Assembly: GCA_040387375.1 (NCBI GenBank)
Contig: JAZKDW010000015.1
Location: 288,589-352,588, forward strand
DNA from: JAZKDW01 sp040387375
GTDB lineage: Bacteria > Pseudomonadota > Gammaproteobacteria > Burkholderiales > Burkholderiaceae_D
Direction: 5' to 3'
DNA: 64,000 nucleotides
Under the pieces are notes generated by a model. The model made no database searches, was not told the origin of the DNA, and worked only from the letters and a program-made list of their open reading frames with translations. Position 1 is the first letter of the stretch. Each line of letters opens with the position of its first letter. The position numbers were made by a program, and so were the translations under genes. Of this stretch, positions 52,274 to 60,705 are shown piece after piece.

Positions 52274-54292
52274 ATGTCTCGTACTAAAAAAATAGTCTTG
52301 TGGAGCGGCTTAGGTCTGCTCTCCCTTCTCGCGTTGTGCGTAATTTTGTTCCTTACGTTTGACTGGAACAGGGCAAAACCCTGGATCAATTCACGCGTCA
52401 GCGAGGCTACCGGTCGTCCATTCTCCATCAATGGCGATCTTTCATTGACATGGCATCGTGGACAGGAAGAGCTCTCCGGCTGGCGTGGAAAAATCCCCTG
52501 GCCTCTGCTCAGCGCGCAGAATGTTACCTTGGGTAATCCGGAATGGGCCACAGCGGCGCCGAACCTGGCTGAGGTCGATCATTTGAGTTTCTCCGTCAAT
52601 CCGCTCCAGCTTCTCAACCATAAGATCGTGATTCCGACACTGGTGCTGGGACGCCCGAATGTGACCTTGCAACGTGCCGCCGACAACAAGAATAACTGGA
52701 CGCTGAAATCGGGCGATCCATCCAAATGGAAGCTCGAACTGGGCCGCCTGCAACTGAACGAAGGCAAGGTACGGCTGGTAGACGCGATCAAACGTGCTGA
52801 TCTGAAGGCGGATATTGCTTCGCTAAAGGATCAGGATTCGTCGGGCTTCCGGCTGGGCTGGAAACTCGGCGGCACCTTCAACGGCGAGCGTGTCACCGGT
52901 TCCGGCAAGAGTGGAGGAATACTGGCTCTGCAAGCTACCAAGGATCCATTTCCGGTGGAAGCGGACCTCCGTATCGGCAAGACATCAATCATTATTGACG
53001 GCACGGCGACCAACCCAAAGAGCCTGGCCTCGATCAACACCCGTTTAAAGCTCTCTGGACCCAGTATGGCGGACTTGTATCCGATTACCGGTGTGCTGCT
53101 GCCCGAAACACCTCCTTACGCCACTGAGGGCAGCCTGACCGGCGTGTTCAATAAAGACGGGGGTGACTGGACTTATGAAAAATTCAAAGGCAAGGTCGGC
53201 TCGAGCGATCTGGCCGGTTCGCTGAAATACGAGTCGAAAAAACCGAGGCCGCTGCTCTCCGGCGAGCTGGTATCGAATCTGTTGCGGCTTGAAGATCTGG
53301 GCCCGGTGATCGGCGCCGACTCCAACAAGGACAAGACCAAACGTGGTGCGCCGACCGTTGCCGTTACCGACAAGGTATTGCCAAAACAGGATTTCGACAC
53401 AAAGAAGTGGCAAACCATCGATGCCGATGTGAAATTCACCGGCCGCAAAGTCATCGCGAAAAAAGATTTGCCAATTGATAGTCTGGTGACCGAAATCCAC
53501 CTGAAAGACGGTGTGCTGTCGCTGACGCCGCTCAATTTTGGGATTGCCGGCGGCAATATGGTATCGACCGTGAAACTTGATGGCCGCGGAAAGATAATCA
53601 AGGCGCAAATGAAAATCTCGGCTCGCCGTCTGAAGCTGAAAGAATTATTTCCACCGTTCGACCTGATGAAAGCCAGCATCGGCGAAGTGAATGGGGATGC
53701 CTCGCTGTCTGCTACCGGCAATTCGGTTGGCGCGATGCTGGCGTCGTCGAACGGTGAAATCAAAGCCCTGATCAATCAGGGAACAGTCAGCAAATTACTG
53801 CTTGAGCAGATCGGGCTGAATGTCGGCAGTATAATTTTGACATCGCTGTTTGGCGACAAGCAGGTCAATATCAATTGCATGGCCAGCGATTTCAGCGTAA
53901 CCAACGGCTTGATGGATACACGGACCTTTGTGGTGGATACCGATGAGGCGGTCTTGCTGGTCGCCGGCCAGATCGATCTGGCGAAAGAACAACTGAACCT
54001 GAAGATCAATCCGCGCAGCCGCAGTTTCCACCTGGTGTCGCTGCGTTCGCCGATTTATGTGACCGGCAAGTTCAAAACACCGAAAGTCGCACTGGACAAG
54101 GGCGCAATTGCAATGAAAGCGGGCAGTGCGCTTGCCCTTGGTTTCCTGGCGCCGCTTGCGGCGCTGATTCCCTTGATGAACGCCGGCGGCGCGGAAGACA
54201 GCGGTTGCACCAAGTTACTGGCCGAAGCAAAGATCAAGCCGATAGCGCCACCTCCCGGCAAAACTTATCAGGAAAAATCGACCAGCAAGTAA
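52274..54292 (+). CDS. AsmA family protein
   Basis: This 672-residue protein has one N-terminal membrane anchor (KIVLWSGLGLLSLLALCVIL), then FDWNRAKPWINSRVSEATGR and PFSINGDLSLTW, which is the AsmA start. A long beta-rich domain follows, ending with the typical VTGKFKTPKVALDKGAIAMK. AsmA-like proteins are thought to help move phospholipids across the periplasm or affect outer membrane assembly. It is convergent with the nucleosidase gene, 28 bp away. Confidence 0.9.
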   Translation: MSRTKKIVLWSGLGLLSLLALCVILFLTFDWNRAKPWINSRVSEATGRPFSINGDLSLTWHRGQEELSGWRGKIPWPLLSAQNVTLGNPEWATAAPNLAEVDHLSFSVNPLQLLNHKIVIPTLVLGRPNVTLQRAADNKNNWTLKSGDPSKWKLELGRLQLNEGKVRLVDAIKRADLKADIASLKDQDSSGFRLGWKLGGTFNGERVTGSGKSGGILALQATKDPFPVEADLRIGKTSIIIDGTATNPKSLASINTRLKLSGPSMADLYPITGVLLPETPPYATEGSLTGVFNKDGGDWTYEKFKGKVGSSDLAGSLKYESKKPRPLLSGELVSNLLRLEDLGPVIGADSNKDKTKRGAPTVAVTDKVLPKQDFDTKKWQTIDADVKFTGRKVIAKKDLPIDSLVTEIHLKDGVLSLTPLNFGIAGGNMVSTVKLDGRGKIIKAQMKISARRLKLKELFPPFDLMKASIGEVNGDASLSATGNSVGAMLASSNGEIKALINQGTVSKLLLEQIGLNVGSIILTSLFGDKQVNINCMASDFSVTNGLMDTRTFVVDTDEAVLLVAGQIDLAKEQLNLKINPRSRSFHLVSLRSPIYVTGKFKTPKVALDKGAIAMKAGSALALGFLAPLAALIPLMNAGGAEDSGCTKLLAEAKIKPIAPPPGKTYQEKSTSK

Positions 54293-54320
54293 TTCGGCCA
54301 GGCATGTAACGGTCTCGATT

Positions 54321-55091
54321 TCAGGCCTTGCCTGCACACCAGCGCCTGATGATGTGAAACGCATAACGAGAGGCAACGCCCTCGATGAATTGCATGAAGT
54401 CGACCGCTGAATTTTCATCGGCATCGTCTGAAATCGTTCGCATCACAGCGAACGGTATGCCAAATTCAAAACATATCTGCGCAACCGCAGCACCTTCCAT
54501 TTCCACAGCAAGCAAGTCAGGAAAGGCTTCTTTCAATTCGAGAAGCCTGGCGCCGCTGTTGATGAATTCGTCTCCGCTGGCAATCAATCCATGATGCAGG
54601 CGAGGGCTGACGAGATTGAACGTGGTGCGGCTTTCTTCATCGATTACCGTGGAAAAATCATGTTCTATAAAACCTGCTGCTGCATCGTGCAACTGGCTGC
54701 TTAACTGTTTTTCCGACGCAAACCTGGATAAACCGGTCAATGGAATTTCAAAACGGGGAAACAGTGGCGTGCAGTCCATGTCGTGCTGGACCAATTGTTC
54801 TGCCACCACGATATCGCCGACACGCACTTGTGGATCAGCTGACCCGGCAACCCCGGTAAAAATAATATGCGTCACGTCAAAACGTTCAATCAGGGTCGCC
54901 GCTGTTGCGGCTGCAGCGACTTTTCCGAGGCGGGATAACACGCAGACACACTCTGTACCCCACAACGAGCCTGTGAGGTACTTGCGCATTCCGCGGGTAA
55001 CCATCTGCTGGTGTTGAAGCTGGTCGATTACACCGGCTTGTTCCTGGTGCAGTGCACTGATTAATCCAAGCCGGAAAGGACGGAGGGTCAT
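54321..55091 (-). CDS. mtnN: 5'-methylthioadenosine/S-adenosylhomocysteine nucleosidase-like
   Basis: This 256-residue nucleosidase has LGLISALHQEQAGVIDQL (catalytic Glu near residue 17), FTGVAGSADPQVRVGDIVVA and the nucleoside-binding VEMEGAAVAQICFEFGIPFA. The catalytic Asp is in TISDDADENS. These match the Pfs/MTAN family, which cleaves adenine from MTA and SAH and recycles methionine and methyl-donor products. It is slightly longer than E. coli Pfs. The start abuts the DnaA-box-rich gene-free region. Confidence 0.85.
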   Translation of the reverse strand: MTLRPFRLGLISALHQEQAGVIDQLQHQQMVTRGMRKYLTGSLWGTECVCVLSRLGKVAAAATAATLIERFDVTHIIFTGVAGSADPQVRVGDIVVAEQLVQHDMDCTPLFPRFEIPLTGLSRFASEKQLSSQLHDAAAGFIEHDFSTVIDEESRTTFNLVSPRLHHGLIASGDEFINSGARLLELKEAFPDLLAVEMEGAAVAQICFEFGIPFAVMRTISDDADENSAVDFMQFIEGVASRYAFHIIRRWCAGKA

Positions 55092-55193
55092 TTATTTTCC
55101 AAGGTTATTTTTATTGCCAATTTAATAATCTCTGGATAGCAAATATCCGAAAGACCTGGTTTTTCAGAACAATTCGAGAAAGAACGGGGGGTT

Positions 55194-55428
55194 TGGTTTT
55201 TAAACTAAGTTCTTATATATACGAATAGTAGTAGTTGTTAACACCGGTAAATTTCTGTGGATAAGGTCATATTTCTACTTGAAATCAAATGCTTACCAAA
55301 TGCATAAACACGGCATAAAGCTTGTATCTGCACAGGACAGGTTCTGCACAAACAAAAGTGATGCATTAATTCACATCTTTATCCACAACATATCCCCAGA
55401 ATATCCATAGGCTTACCCACAAAATCAT
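55194..55428. repeat. Origin-like module, copy A
   Basis: This roughly 235-bp unit has AT-rich TTATATATACG, then TAGTAGTAG (55226-55234), TTGTTAACA, a DnaA box on the minus strand (55256-55264) and two plus-strand boxes (55379-55387 and 55413-55421, the latter TTACCCACA). The order and spacing match copy B with an exact offset of 376 bp. Confidence 0.75.
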
Positions 55429-55569
55429 CATCGGGGTGTTGATATCCATTTTCGCAGAAGCCCAAACGGTACGACGTGAGTAATGTGTGTTGCCTGAAAA
55501 AGTCTGCTGACCTCATTGTCGTCAGCGATCTGCATTTGCTTTTGCGTCAATGTTTCGAAAAAGGTCTAA

Positions 55570-55804
55570 GGGGTTTTAATAAGCTTACCGATATATGCAA
55601 ATAGTAGTAGTTGTTAACAGAGCGTAATTCCTGTTGATAAGTCTGAATTTCTCAATTGAATCAACAGACTGGCAATTGAATAAATGCTGCATAAGGCTTG
55701 TACCTGATGAGGATAGCTTCTGGACAAAAAATTTGGCTTAAAATCCAATCCGGTTTATCCACATTACGCCAGGCTGATATCCCAAGGCTTATCCACAGCC
55801 AGAT
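55570..55804. repeat. Origin-like module, copy B
   Basis: This unit holds GATATATGCAAA, TAGTAGTAG (55602-55610), TTGTTAACA (55611-55619), a minus-strand box TGTTGATAA (55632-55640) and plus-strand boxes TTATCCACA at 55755-55763 and 55789-55797. Every landmark sits exactly 376 bases after its partner in copy A, while the bases between have diverged considerably. Confidence 0.75.
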
Positions 55805-56013
55805 GAGGGCCTTTCAATGTCACCGCATGGGTTTCAGTCGTCGGTTCATGCACGCGGTTTCCCGGGCTTTTGAAGAAGCGATCAAGCTGACCGGGTGCAA
55901 GAAGGTTGTAAGTAAACGAGGTTAAAGTCTGCGCATGAAATTTCTTCCAGATGTTTCACGAAGACTCAGACCGCGCCCGATTCGGGTTCGGAATTTTGGA
56001 GAAGTATTGCAAC

Positions 56014-57078
56014 ATGAATTTTACGGATCTTTGTCAATATCCCATTATCCAGGCGCCCATGGCTGGCGGGGCGACCACGCCTGAACTGGTCGCCGCAGTG
56101 TCGAATGCCGGCGCCATCGGATCGCTAGCGGCGCCGCTACTTGCGCCGCAAGCGATTCTGGAGCAAGCCGGGAAAATTCGTGCGCTGACCAGCCAGCCTT
56201 TTGCCATCAATTTATTCGTGCAGCAAACACCGCAGCCTGCTGCCGAAATCATCGCACATGGGGCGCAGTTGCTGGAGCCTGTATGGGATGCGCTGGGCTG
56301 GACAGCATTACCGGTCCCTGTCAAATGGTGTGAAGATTTTGATGCGCAATTCGATGCCTTGATTGCCGCCAAACCAGCGCTGGCCAGTTTTACTTTTGGC
56401 ATCCTGACGGGTGAGCAGGTTGGCCGCCTGCATGCGGCTGGAATTCTGGTGGTCGGTACGGCAACCAATGTCGCTGAAGCGCTGGCCTGGGAGCAGGTGG
56501 GCGCCGATGTGGTGTGCGCCCAGGGTATCGAAGCCGGTGGGCATCGCGGTACATTCATCGGGCAGCAGGAAGATGGATTGGGCTTGATGGCACTGGTGCC
56601 GCAAATCGCCGATGCGATCCGGCTGCCGGTGGTGGCCGCCGGTGGCATCATGGATGGACGTGGTATTGCGGCAGCTTTGCAGCTTGGCGCAGTCGCCGTG
56701 CAAATTGGCACGGCCTTTCTCCCCTGTCCGGAATCCGGTATTCATCCCGCCTATAAAAAACGCCTGTTGGCGGCGCACGAAGCACCGGAAAAAGCACTCA
56801 CACGCCTGACACGCGCCTTTTCAGGACGTTATGCGCGCGGCCTGGTAAACCGGTTCATTGAAACAATGCAGGCAGTGGAACGGCAAGTCCCGCCTTATCC
56901 CATACAAAACGCATTGACCGGCAGTATTCGCGCGCATGCCGCAAAAACCGATGACACGGAACACATGTCGTTGTGGGCAGGACAGGGTGTTGGCCTGATA
57001 CGGGCCATGCCGGCGGCGCAATTGATAAGCACGCTGGTGTCGGAATGGCGGGACGACGCCGCTACAAAAATCTTGTAA
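56014..57078 (+). CDS. Nitronate monooxygenase family (2-nitropropane dioxygenase-like)
   Basis: This 354-residue FMN TIM-barrel protein has YPIIQAPMAGGATTPELVAA, GAIGSLAAPLLAPQAI, the GADVVCAQGIEAGGHRGTFI phosphate/His motif and PVVAAGGIMDGRGIAAALQL with GAVAVQIGTAFL. Family members oxidise nitronates such as propionate-3-nitronate. The start at 56014 (MNFTDLCQYP) matches the family better than the earlier in-frame starts. It follows the origin-like region and precedes the GMC gene by 30 bp. Confidence 0.9.
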   Translation: MNFTDLCQYPIIQAPMAGGATTPELVAAVSNAGAIGSLAAPLLAPQAILEQAGKIRALTSQPFAINLFVQQTPQPAAEIIAHGAQLLEPVWDALGWTALPVPVKWCEDFDAQFDALIAAKPALASFTFGILTGEQVGRLHAAGILVVGTATNVAEALAWEQVGADVVCAQGIEAGGHRGTFIGQQEDGLGLMALVPQIADAIRLPVVAAGGIMDGRGIAAALQLGAVAVQIGTAFLPCPESGIHPAYKKRLLAAHEAPEKALTRLTRAFSGRYARGLVNRFIETMQAVERQVPPYPIQNALTGSIRAHAAKTDDTEHMSLWAGQGVGLIRAMPAAQLISTLVSEWRDDAATKIL

Positions 57079-57108
57079 ATATCAGACGACATCCGTTCAG
57101 GAGACATT

Positions 57109-58743
57109 TTGGAATCAGCTGGAAAGTACGATTACATCATCATAGGCGCTGGTACCGCCGGCTGTGTGCTGGCGAACCGCTTGACGCAAGATGCAAATAT
57201 GTCAGTGCTGCTGATAGAAGCCGGCGCCAAGGATGACTACGTCTGGATCCATATACCGGTGGGTTATCTTTACTGTATCGACAATCCGCGCACCGACTGG
57301 TTATACCGTACCGAAGCGGATGCCGGCCTGAACGGCCGCAGCCTTATTTATCCACGCGGTAAAGTGCTGGGTGGCTCTTCGTCCATCAATGGCATGATTT
57401 ACATGCGGGGCCAGGCGCAGGACTACGACAGATGGGCAGCGTTGACCGGCGATGCGAGTTGGCGCTGGGACGCGGTGCTGCCGCTCTTCAAGAAAACGGA
57501 AGATCATTACAATGGCGCGGACGATTATCATGGCGTAGGTGGTGAATGGCGCGTCGAGAAGCAGCGGCTGAAGTGGGAATTACTCGATGCCTTTCGCGAT
57601 GCGGCGGAACAGACCGGCATTCCGAAGACAGATGACTTCAATCGGGGAAACAACGAAGGTTGCGGCTACTTTGACGTTAATCAAAAACGAGGCGTGCGCT
57701 GGAATACGGCAAAAGCCTTTCTGAAAACGATTACAAGGCGCGGCAATCTCGACATCATGACCGGCTGTCATGTGAAACGCCTCAGGATTAAATCCGGCGC
57801 CCAGGGCAAGGTCTGTACCGGTGTTGAGTTTACCGGTGGCGGACGCGAATGGTTTGCCGAAGCGGCGCGTGAAACGCTGTTGTGCGCCGGTGCGATTGGA
57901 TCGCCGCAGATCTTGCAATTATCCGGTATCGGTCCTGCCGCAGCATTGCAACAGGTCGGCATACCCGTAGAGGTTGACGCTGCAGGTGTGGGCGAGAATT
58001 TGCAGGACCACCTGCAGATCCGGATGGCATTCAAGGTAGCCGGCGCCAAGACTCTCAACACGATGGCCAATAATTGGTATGGCAAGATGAAGATCGGCAT
58101 GGAATACGCGGTGAACCGCAGCGGTCCGATGTCGATGGCGCCGTCGCAACTGGGCGCCTTCACCAGATCCGATCCCTCGCAGGCCACACCTGATCTGCAA
58201 TACCACGTGCAACCCTTGTCTCTCGAAAAATTCGGCGAGCCCTTGCATGCGTTTCCCGCATTCACCGCCAGCGTTTGTAATCTGAGGCCGACCGCACGCG
58301 GCCATGTGCGCATCGCATCCGGTGACGCGTTCGCCGCTCCTAAAATCACCGCCAATTATTTGAGTACGCCGGAAGACCGGAAAGTGGCGGCTGCATCGTT
58401 ATTGCTTACCCGTGCAATCGTCGCGGCGCCGGCACTGAAAAAATACGCGCCGGAAGAATTCAAGCCGGGACTGCAGTACCGCACGGAAGAGGAGCTGGCT
58501 CATGCAGCCGGCGATATCAGCACGACGATTTTCCATCCGGTCGGCACTTGCAAGATGGGTCGATCCGATGATTTTTTTGCGGTGGTCGACAGCGATATGA
58601 AAGTACGAGGTGTGGCAGGACTGCGCGTGGTCGACGCGTCGATCATGCCGACCATAACTTCAGGTAACCCGAATTCACCCACGATCATGATTGCCGAGAA
58701 AGCCGCGCAAGCGATCCGTGCAGTGCAAACTGGCTCCGCCTGA
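57109..58743 (+). CDS. GMC family oxidoreductase (choline dehydrogenase-like)
   Basis: This protein of about 544 residues has the FAD fold YDYIIIGAGTAGCVLANRLT, the GMC motif KVLGGSSSINGMIYMRGQ and GAIGSPQILQLSGIGPAAAL. The C-terminal catalytic region is FHPVGTCKMGR followed by SIMPTITSGNPNSPTIMIAE. GMC enzymes oxidise alcohols with FAD. The start is TTG at 57109, with AGGAG 5 bases upstream. It resembles BetA-type enzymes, but no betaine genes are near. Confidence 0.92.
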   Translation: MESAGKYDYIIIGAGTAGCVLANRLTQDANMSVLLIEAGAKDDYVWIHIPVGYLYCIDNPRTDWLYRTEADAGLNGRSLIYPRGKVLGGSSSINGMIYMRGQAQDYDRWAALTGDASWRWDAVLPLFKKTEDHYNGADDYHGVGGEWRVEKQRLKWELLDAFRDAAEQTGIPKTDDFNRGNNEGCGYFDVNQKRGVRWNTAKAFLKTITRRGNLDIMTGCHVKRLRIKSGAQGKVCTGVEFTGGGREWFAEAARETLLCAGAIGSPQILQLSGIGPAAALQQVGIPVEVDAAGVGENLQDHLQIRMAFKVAGAKTLNTMANNWYGKMKIGMEYAVNRSGPMSMAPSQLGAFTRSDPSQATPDLQYHVQPLSLEKFGEPLHAFPAFTASVCNLRPTARGHVRIASGDAFAAPKITANYLSTPEDRKVAAASLLLTRAIVAAPALKKYAPEEFKPGLQYRTEEELAHAAGDISTTIFHPVGTCKMGRSDDFFAVVDSDMKVRGVAGLRVVDASIMPTITSGNPNSPTIMIAEKAAQAIRAVQTGSA

Positions 58744-58774
58744 CATCGCATTGAAGCTCTCCATTATGTAATGT

Positions 58775-58801
58775 AGTGACCGCTGTCAACGACCGGTCAC
58801 T
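58775..58801. promoter_or_regulatory. Inverted repeat upstream of the second importer
   Basis: AGTGACCG (58775-58782) and CGGTCACT (58794-58801) form 8-bp arms around an 11-base spacer, about 140 bp before the livG start. It may be a regulator site. Nothing else in the 199-bp gap could be assigned. Confidence 0.35.
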
Positions 58802-58942
58802 GCCGCACGTTTCATTGGTTAAAATTGACGCAAACCAAATTGATGAAAACCGGTTGTTATACTGTATTGTCTTGATGAGCTGTCAGTGTGTACCATCAAA
58901 AAAATATTTTGATGCATAAAAAATAAGTATCAAGGAGACAAA

Positions 58943-59713
58943 ATGACGGATGTCATTCTGGAAACGAAGCACCTTACTAAAGAGTTCAAGGGATTTACGG
59001 CGGTCAGTGATGTGAACCTGCAAGTGGAGCGGGGCCACATTCATGCGCTGATCGGCCCCAATGGCGCCGGCAAGACAACCTGCTTTAACCTGCTTACAAA
59101 ATTTCTGGTGCCGACCAGCGGCCAGATATTGTTCAATAATCGTGACATTACCGCCGCCGCACCGGCGCAGATCGCGCGCCAGGGCATCATCCGATCATTT
59201 CAGATCTCTGCCGTATTTCCCCACTTGTCGGTAATGGAAAACGTGCGCATCGGTTTGCAGCGTACATTAGGAACTTCATTCTATTTCTGGAAGAGCGGGA
59301 AGAGTCTTTCCCGCCTCAACGATCGTGCGATGGAATTGCTGGCCCAGGTTGACTTGACAGAATTTGCTGACACCATCACGGTCGATCTGCCCTATGGCCG
59401 CAAGCGGGCGCTGGAAATTGCCACCACGCTGGCGATGGAGCCGGAACTGATGCTGCTTGATGAGCCGACGCAAGGCATGGGACATGAAGATGTGAATCGC
59501 GTCACCAGCCTGATCAAGAAGGTATCTGCCGGCCGCACGATCCTGATGGTCGAGCACAACATGAGTGTGGTGTCGGGCATCTCCGACAAGATCTCGGTGC
59601 TGCAACGTGGCGCGATGCTGGCCGAGGGTACCTATGCGGAAGTATCGCGCAACCCGCTGGTTATGGAAGCGTATATGGGAACCACCGCAGGTGCCCTGAA
59701 AGGTGCGCACTGA
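58943..59713 (+). CDS. ABC importer ATPase, LivG type
   Basis: This 256-residue ATPase has Walker A GPNGAGKTT, the Q-loop region FQISAVFPHLSVMENV, signature LPYGRKRALEIATTLAMEPE, Walker B LMLLDEPTQGMG and the D/H-loop SAGRTILMVEHNM. It is the LivG partner of the following LivF. AAGGAGAC precedes the ATG. Its stop overlaps the livF start (TGATG), so both are made together. Confidence 0.92.
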   Translation: MTDVILETKHLTKEFKGFTAVSDVNLQVERGHIHALIGPNGAGKTTCFNLLTKFLVPTSGQILFNNRDITAAAPAQIARQGIIRSFQISAVFPHLSVMENVRIGLQRTLGTSFYFWKSGKSLSRLNDRAMELLAQVDLTEFADTITVDLPYGRKRALEIATTLAMEPELMLLDEPTQGMGHEDVNRVTSLIKKVSAGRTILMVEHNMSVVSGISDKISVLQRGAMLAEGTYAEVSRNPLVMEAYMGTTAGALKGAH

Positions 59714-60465
59714 TGAATGCACCGGCAAATCAGCAGTCAGTTCAGAAAGACAAGAAAGTGGAAAAAGCGCTCGAAATCACCAATCTGCATGCGTGGTATG
59801 GCGAGTCGCATATTCTCCATGACGTCAATTTTTCGGTAAACAAAGGTGAGGTGGTCACGCTGCTCGGCCGCAATGGGGCGGGCCGCACGACGACCCTGCG
59901 TTCGATCATGGGGCTGACCGGTGCACGCAAAGGTTCGATCAGGATCAATGGCCTCGAAGCGATTGATCTTCCCACTTACAAGATTGCCCATCTGGGCGTA
60001 GGGTATTGTCCCGAAGAGCGCGCCATTTTTTCATCGCTGTCAGCGGAAGAAAACCTGATGTTGCCGCCGTCAGTGTCGACCACCGACAAAGGCATGACCG
60101 TCGCCGAAATCTATGAGATGTTTCCGAACCTGGCAGAACGAAAATCCAGTCAGGGCACGCGGCTTTCCGGAGGCGAGCAGCAGATGCTGGCGGTAGCGCG
60201 CATATTGCGCACCGGCGCCAGGTTACTGTTGCTGGACGAGATTTCCGAAGGCCTGGCGCCGGTGATTGTGCAGACCCTGGCGAAGATGATCCTGACACTG
60301 AAAGCCAAGGGCTACACCATCGTGATGGTGGAACAGAATTTCCGGTTCGCAGCGCCGCTAGCGGATCGGTTTTACGTGATGGAGCATGGTCAGATCGTCG
60401 AGACATTTGCTTCCGCGGAGTTGGACGCCAAGATGCCTGTTCTGAATGAACTGCTGGGGGTCTAA
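59713..60465 (+). CDS. ABC importer ATPase, LivF type (Walker A Lys to Arg)
   Basis: This 250-residue ATPase has LLGRNGAGRTTTLRSIMGLT in the Walker A position (usual GxxGxGK[S/T]): the Lys is Arg. The rest is complete: signature RLSGGEQQMLAVARIL, Walker B LLLLDEISEGLAP (with Ile-Ser instead of Pro-x after Glu) and VMVEQNFR. This GAGRTT form is not rare in LivF-type ATPases as I recall, so activity is likely retained. It is followed by the hairpin element and the binding-protein gene. Confidence 0.9.
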   Translation: MNAPANQQSVQKDKKVEKALEITNLHAWYGESHILHDVNFSVNKGEVVTLLGRNGAGRTTTLRSIMGLTGARKGSIRINGLEAIDLPTYKIAHLGVGYCPEERAIFSSLSAEENLMLPPSVSTTDKGMTVAEIYEMFPNLAERKSSQGTRLSGGEQQMLAVARILRTGARLLLLDEISEGLAPVIVQTLAKMILTLKAKGYTIVMVEQNFRFAAPLADRFYVMEHGQIVETFASAELDAKMPVLNELLGV

Positions 60466-60622
60466 GTACCCGACCGGAATAAATTGGGAGATGGATGTGG
60501 GTCTGGCCGGATGTGATGCAAGGCGCCCGGGCCGCCGCAGTGCTAGCACTGCAAGGGCCGGGCAACGCCGCAGCGCGCCGGTCAGAGCCGCAGACACTCA
60601 CAATTTATTCCGGCCGGGTACT
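60465..60622. repeat. Long-hairpin element between livF and the binding-protein gene
   Basis: The 22-bp ends at 60465-60486 and 60601-60622 are inverted copies with one mismatch (outer AGTACCCG). The middle has the perfect 16-bp palindrome GCAGTGCTAGCACTGC (60537-60552) flanked by GC-rich complementary stretches, so nearly the whole 158 bp can fold on itself. It carries no gene. It may be a mobile repeat or a processing/stability hairpin tuning expression of the binding protein. Confidence 0.65.
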
Positions 60623-60705
60623 TGGCCCGAACCCAAAAGTGCTTGACGAGGGGTAGCGTTAAATAGAAGGATCCAATGATCCTTATAACATCACAGGAGA
60701 AGACA

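Larger units (their letters stand above)
55092..56013. other. Putative replication origin or DnaA-titration region
   Basis: About 0.9 kb without a credible gene (the 75-codon frame at 55698-55925 runs through the DnaA boxes and is unlike a protein). It is more AT-rich than its neighbours. It contains six DnaA boxes at 55256-55264, 55379-55387, 55413-55421, 55632-55640, 55755-55763 and 55789-55797. Four are exact TTATCCACA matches and the other two (TTACCCACA and TTATCAACA) differ at one base. They lie in two module copies offset by 376 bp. TAGTAGTAG triplets, resembling DnaA-trio elements, adjoin AT-rich sequence in each module. This is how an origin looks, but distance from dnaA makes the role unproven. 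Confidence 0.7.

Noticed and set aside
55698..55925. A 75-codon frame in the origin-like region
   Set aside because: It runs across two exact DnaA boxes, has no ribosome binding site and no protein-like pattern.
58825..58863. TTGACG and TATACT as a sigma-70 promoter of livG
   Set aside because: The spacing between the boxes is 27 bases, too long for a normal promoter.
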